A DNA stretch of 64,000 nucleotides from the NCBI GenBank assembly GCA_013141055.1, contig JABFRS010000001.1, forward strand, positions 2,102,566 through 2,166,565, written 5' to 3'. Shown piece by piece: positions 63,325-64,000 of this stretch. The notes under the pieces were generated by a model. That model was not told where the DNA came from and made no database searches. It saw only the letters and a program-made list of their open reading frames with translations. This stretch comes from Cyclobacteriaceae bacterium (lineage in GTDB: Bacteria > Bacteroidota > Bacteroidia > Cytophagales > Cyclobacteriaceae). Position 1 is the stretch's first letter, and each line of letters begins with the position of its first letter. The position numbers and the translations under genes are program-made.

Positions 63325-64000
63325 ATGATTCGTTTCTGCTTATTTATATTTTTTGGGTTAACCTCTTTTTTTCTCTTCCCTCAGGAGTCAATTGCTCAGC
63401 AAAAAATTCCCCAACTGTGGAACATGCGCGTTCACGATGAGGCAAAAGTTCTATCTCAGCAAACCATCGATCTCCTTGAATCAAAGCTGAAATCATTTGA
63501 AGACTCTACTTCCAATCAAATGGCCATTCTGATTGTGCCCTCTTTGGAAGGAGAAAATATAGAACAGTATGCTTTGCGTGCTGCTGAAGAATGGAAACTT
63601 GGTCAAAAAGATAAAGACAACGGAATCGTAATGGCAATCTCTATTGCTGAACACAAGATGCGCATTGAAGTCGGTCAGGGACTTGAAGGACCACTTCCTG
63701 ATGCAATTTGTAATCGTATCATCCGAAATGAAATGGCGCCGCAATTCAGGCAGGGAGATTTTGATGGTGGTGTTGTTGCGGCAGTGGATGCAATCAATCA
63801 GGCAATCAAAGGTGAATACAAAGCAGATAAAATTAGCTTGAAGGGTAACGGCAAGGGTGGTGGTGTTCTCTTTGGCTTAATCATCATTGCAGTGTTGGGA
63901 ATGTTCACCTACTCTGCCTTGTTTACAAAGGGTTGTGCTGGCTGGGGACTTTATGGATTCCTTTCTCCATTCTATGCGATATTTCCAGGAGCAGCATTTG
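63325..64000 (+). CDS. TPM-domain protein (YgcG-like), cut by the window end
   Basis: Open to the window end; 225 codons are visible from ATG at 63325. A signal peptide (MIRFCLFIFFGLTSFFLFPQESIAQ) is followed by a TPM domain (about 35-160) with MRVHDEAKVLSQQTIDLL, QMAILIVPSLEG and MRIEVGQGLEGPLPDAI, typical of YgcG-type proteins. After a Gly-rich linker (KGNGKGGG) a membrane helix starts (FGLIIIAVLGMFTYSALF). The full gene probably ends in a Gly-rich tail, as in relatives. It is co-directional with the preceding TPM gene, so a two-gene unit is likely. Confidence 0.85.
   Translation, partial: MIRFCLFIFFGLTSFFLFPQESIAQQKIPQLWNMRVHDEAKVLSQQTIDLLESKLKSFEDSTSNQMAILIVPSLEGENIEQYALRAAEEWKLGQKDKDNGIVMAISIAEHKMRIEVGQGLEGPLPDAICNRIIRNEMAPQFRQGDFDGGVVAAVDAINQAIKGEYKADKISLKGNGKGGGVLFGLIIIAVLGMFTYSALFTKGCAGWGLYGFLSPFYAIFPGAAF

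Overview
The window looks like a chromosomal segment of a Bacteroidota bacterium, most likely of the order Cytophagales. The genus cannot be told from the sequence alone. The evidence is gene content typical of the phylum: an STN/carboxypeptidase-regulatory-domain surface protein, a PD40-OmpA protein like PorE, a patatin fused to an outer-membrane barrel, a GH3-family enzyme, a stand-alone FtsX/MacB-type permease and SPOR-like coiled-coil proteins. Starts also lack clear Shine-Dalgarno sequences, and a few upstream regions carry a TAnnTTTG-like -7 element. The DNA is moderately AT-rich by eye. No rRNA, tRNA, CRISPR array, insertion sequence or phage gene was seen. The segment is stable housekeeping and envelope DNA rather than a mobile island.

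Layout. 0-3.7 kb: a repeat-bearing surface protein, a DUF1801 protein, type III pantothenate kinase (coaX) and a lipoprotein. 3.8-8.3 kb: a large AsmA-family protein and an aldehyde dehydrogenase, then a divergent control region with a striking TGTTA repeat array ahead of a secreted transglutaminase-like protein. 9.1-18 kb (all minus): two OmpA-family proteins, a patatin-BamA-like outer-membrane lipase, an M23 peptidase and DsbD. 18.1-24.9 kb (all minus): a peptidase cluster of two M14 proteins (one apparently inactive), a DUF885 peptidase and an M20 dipeptidase. 25.3-34 kb: an FtsX-type permease and the glutamate synthase genes gltB-gltD. 34-38 kb (minus): a TPR protein coupled to a lipoprotein, a class C beta-lactamase-like serine hydrolase and an alpha/beta hydrolase. 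38-43.6 kb (plus): fumC, a SPOR-like protein, a glycine-rich collagen-like secreted protein, recJ and lptB, the last three tightly packed. 43.6-57.5 kb: assorted small enzymes and secreted proteins (LEA14-like, 2OG oxygenase, amidohydrolase, TPR, lipid kinase, DinB proteins, a third M14 peptidase, YCII, aminotransferase V, VOC, thioredoxins). 57.5-64 kb: a GH3-family protein, a split YeeE/YedE sulfur transporter with a rhodanese, a MATE exporter, a hotdog thioesterase and two TPM-domain proteins, the second cut by the window end.

How the genes fit together. Most of the window serves the envelope and nutrition: outer-membrane and periplasmic proteins (OmpA, patatin, AsmA, DsbD, M23, LptB), secreted peptide degradation, nitrogen assimilation (gltBD), and sulfur and thiol handling (YeeE/YedE, rhodanese, DsbD, thioredoxins). 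Convergent genes are packed tail to tail, often 0-10 bp apart. Clear hairpin terminators occur mainly where there is room. No complete new system stands out. The most unusual signals are the phased TGTTA array at 8.29-8.36 kb, the M14 paralogue with reversed zinc-ligand residues, the exact 16-residue repeat protein at the left end, the collagen-like gene abutting recJ, and several inverted repeats that look like operators.
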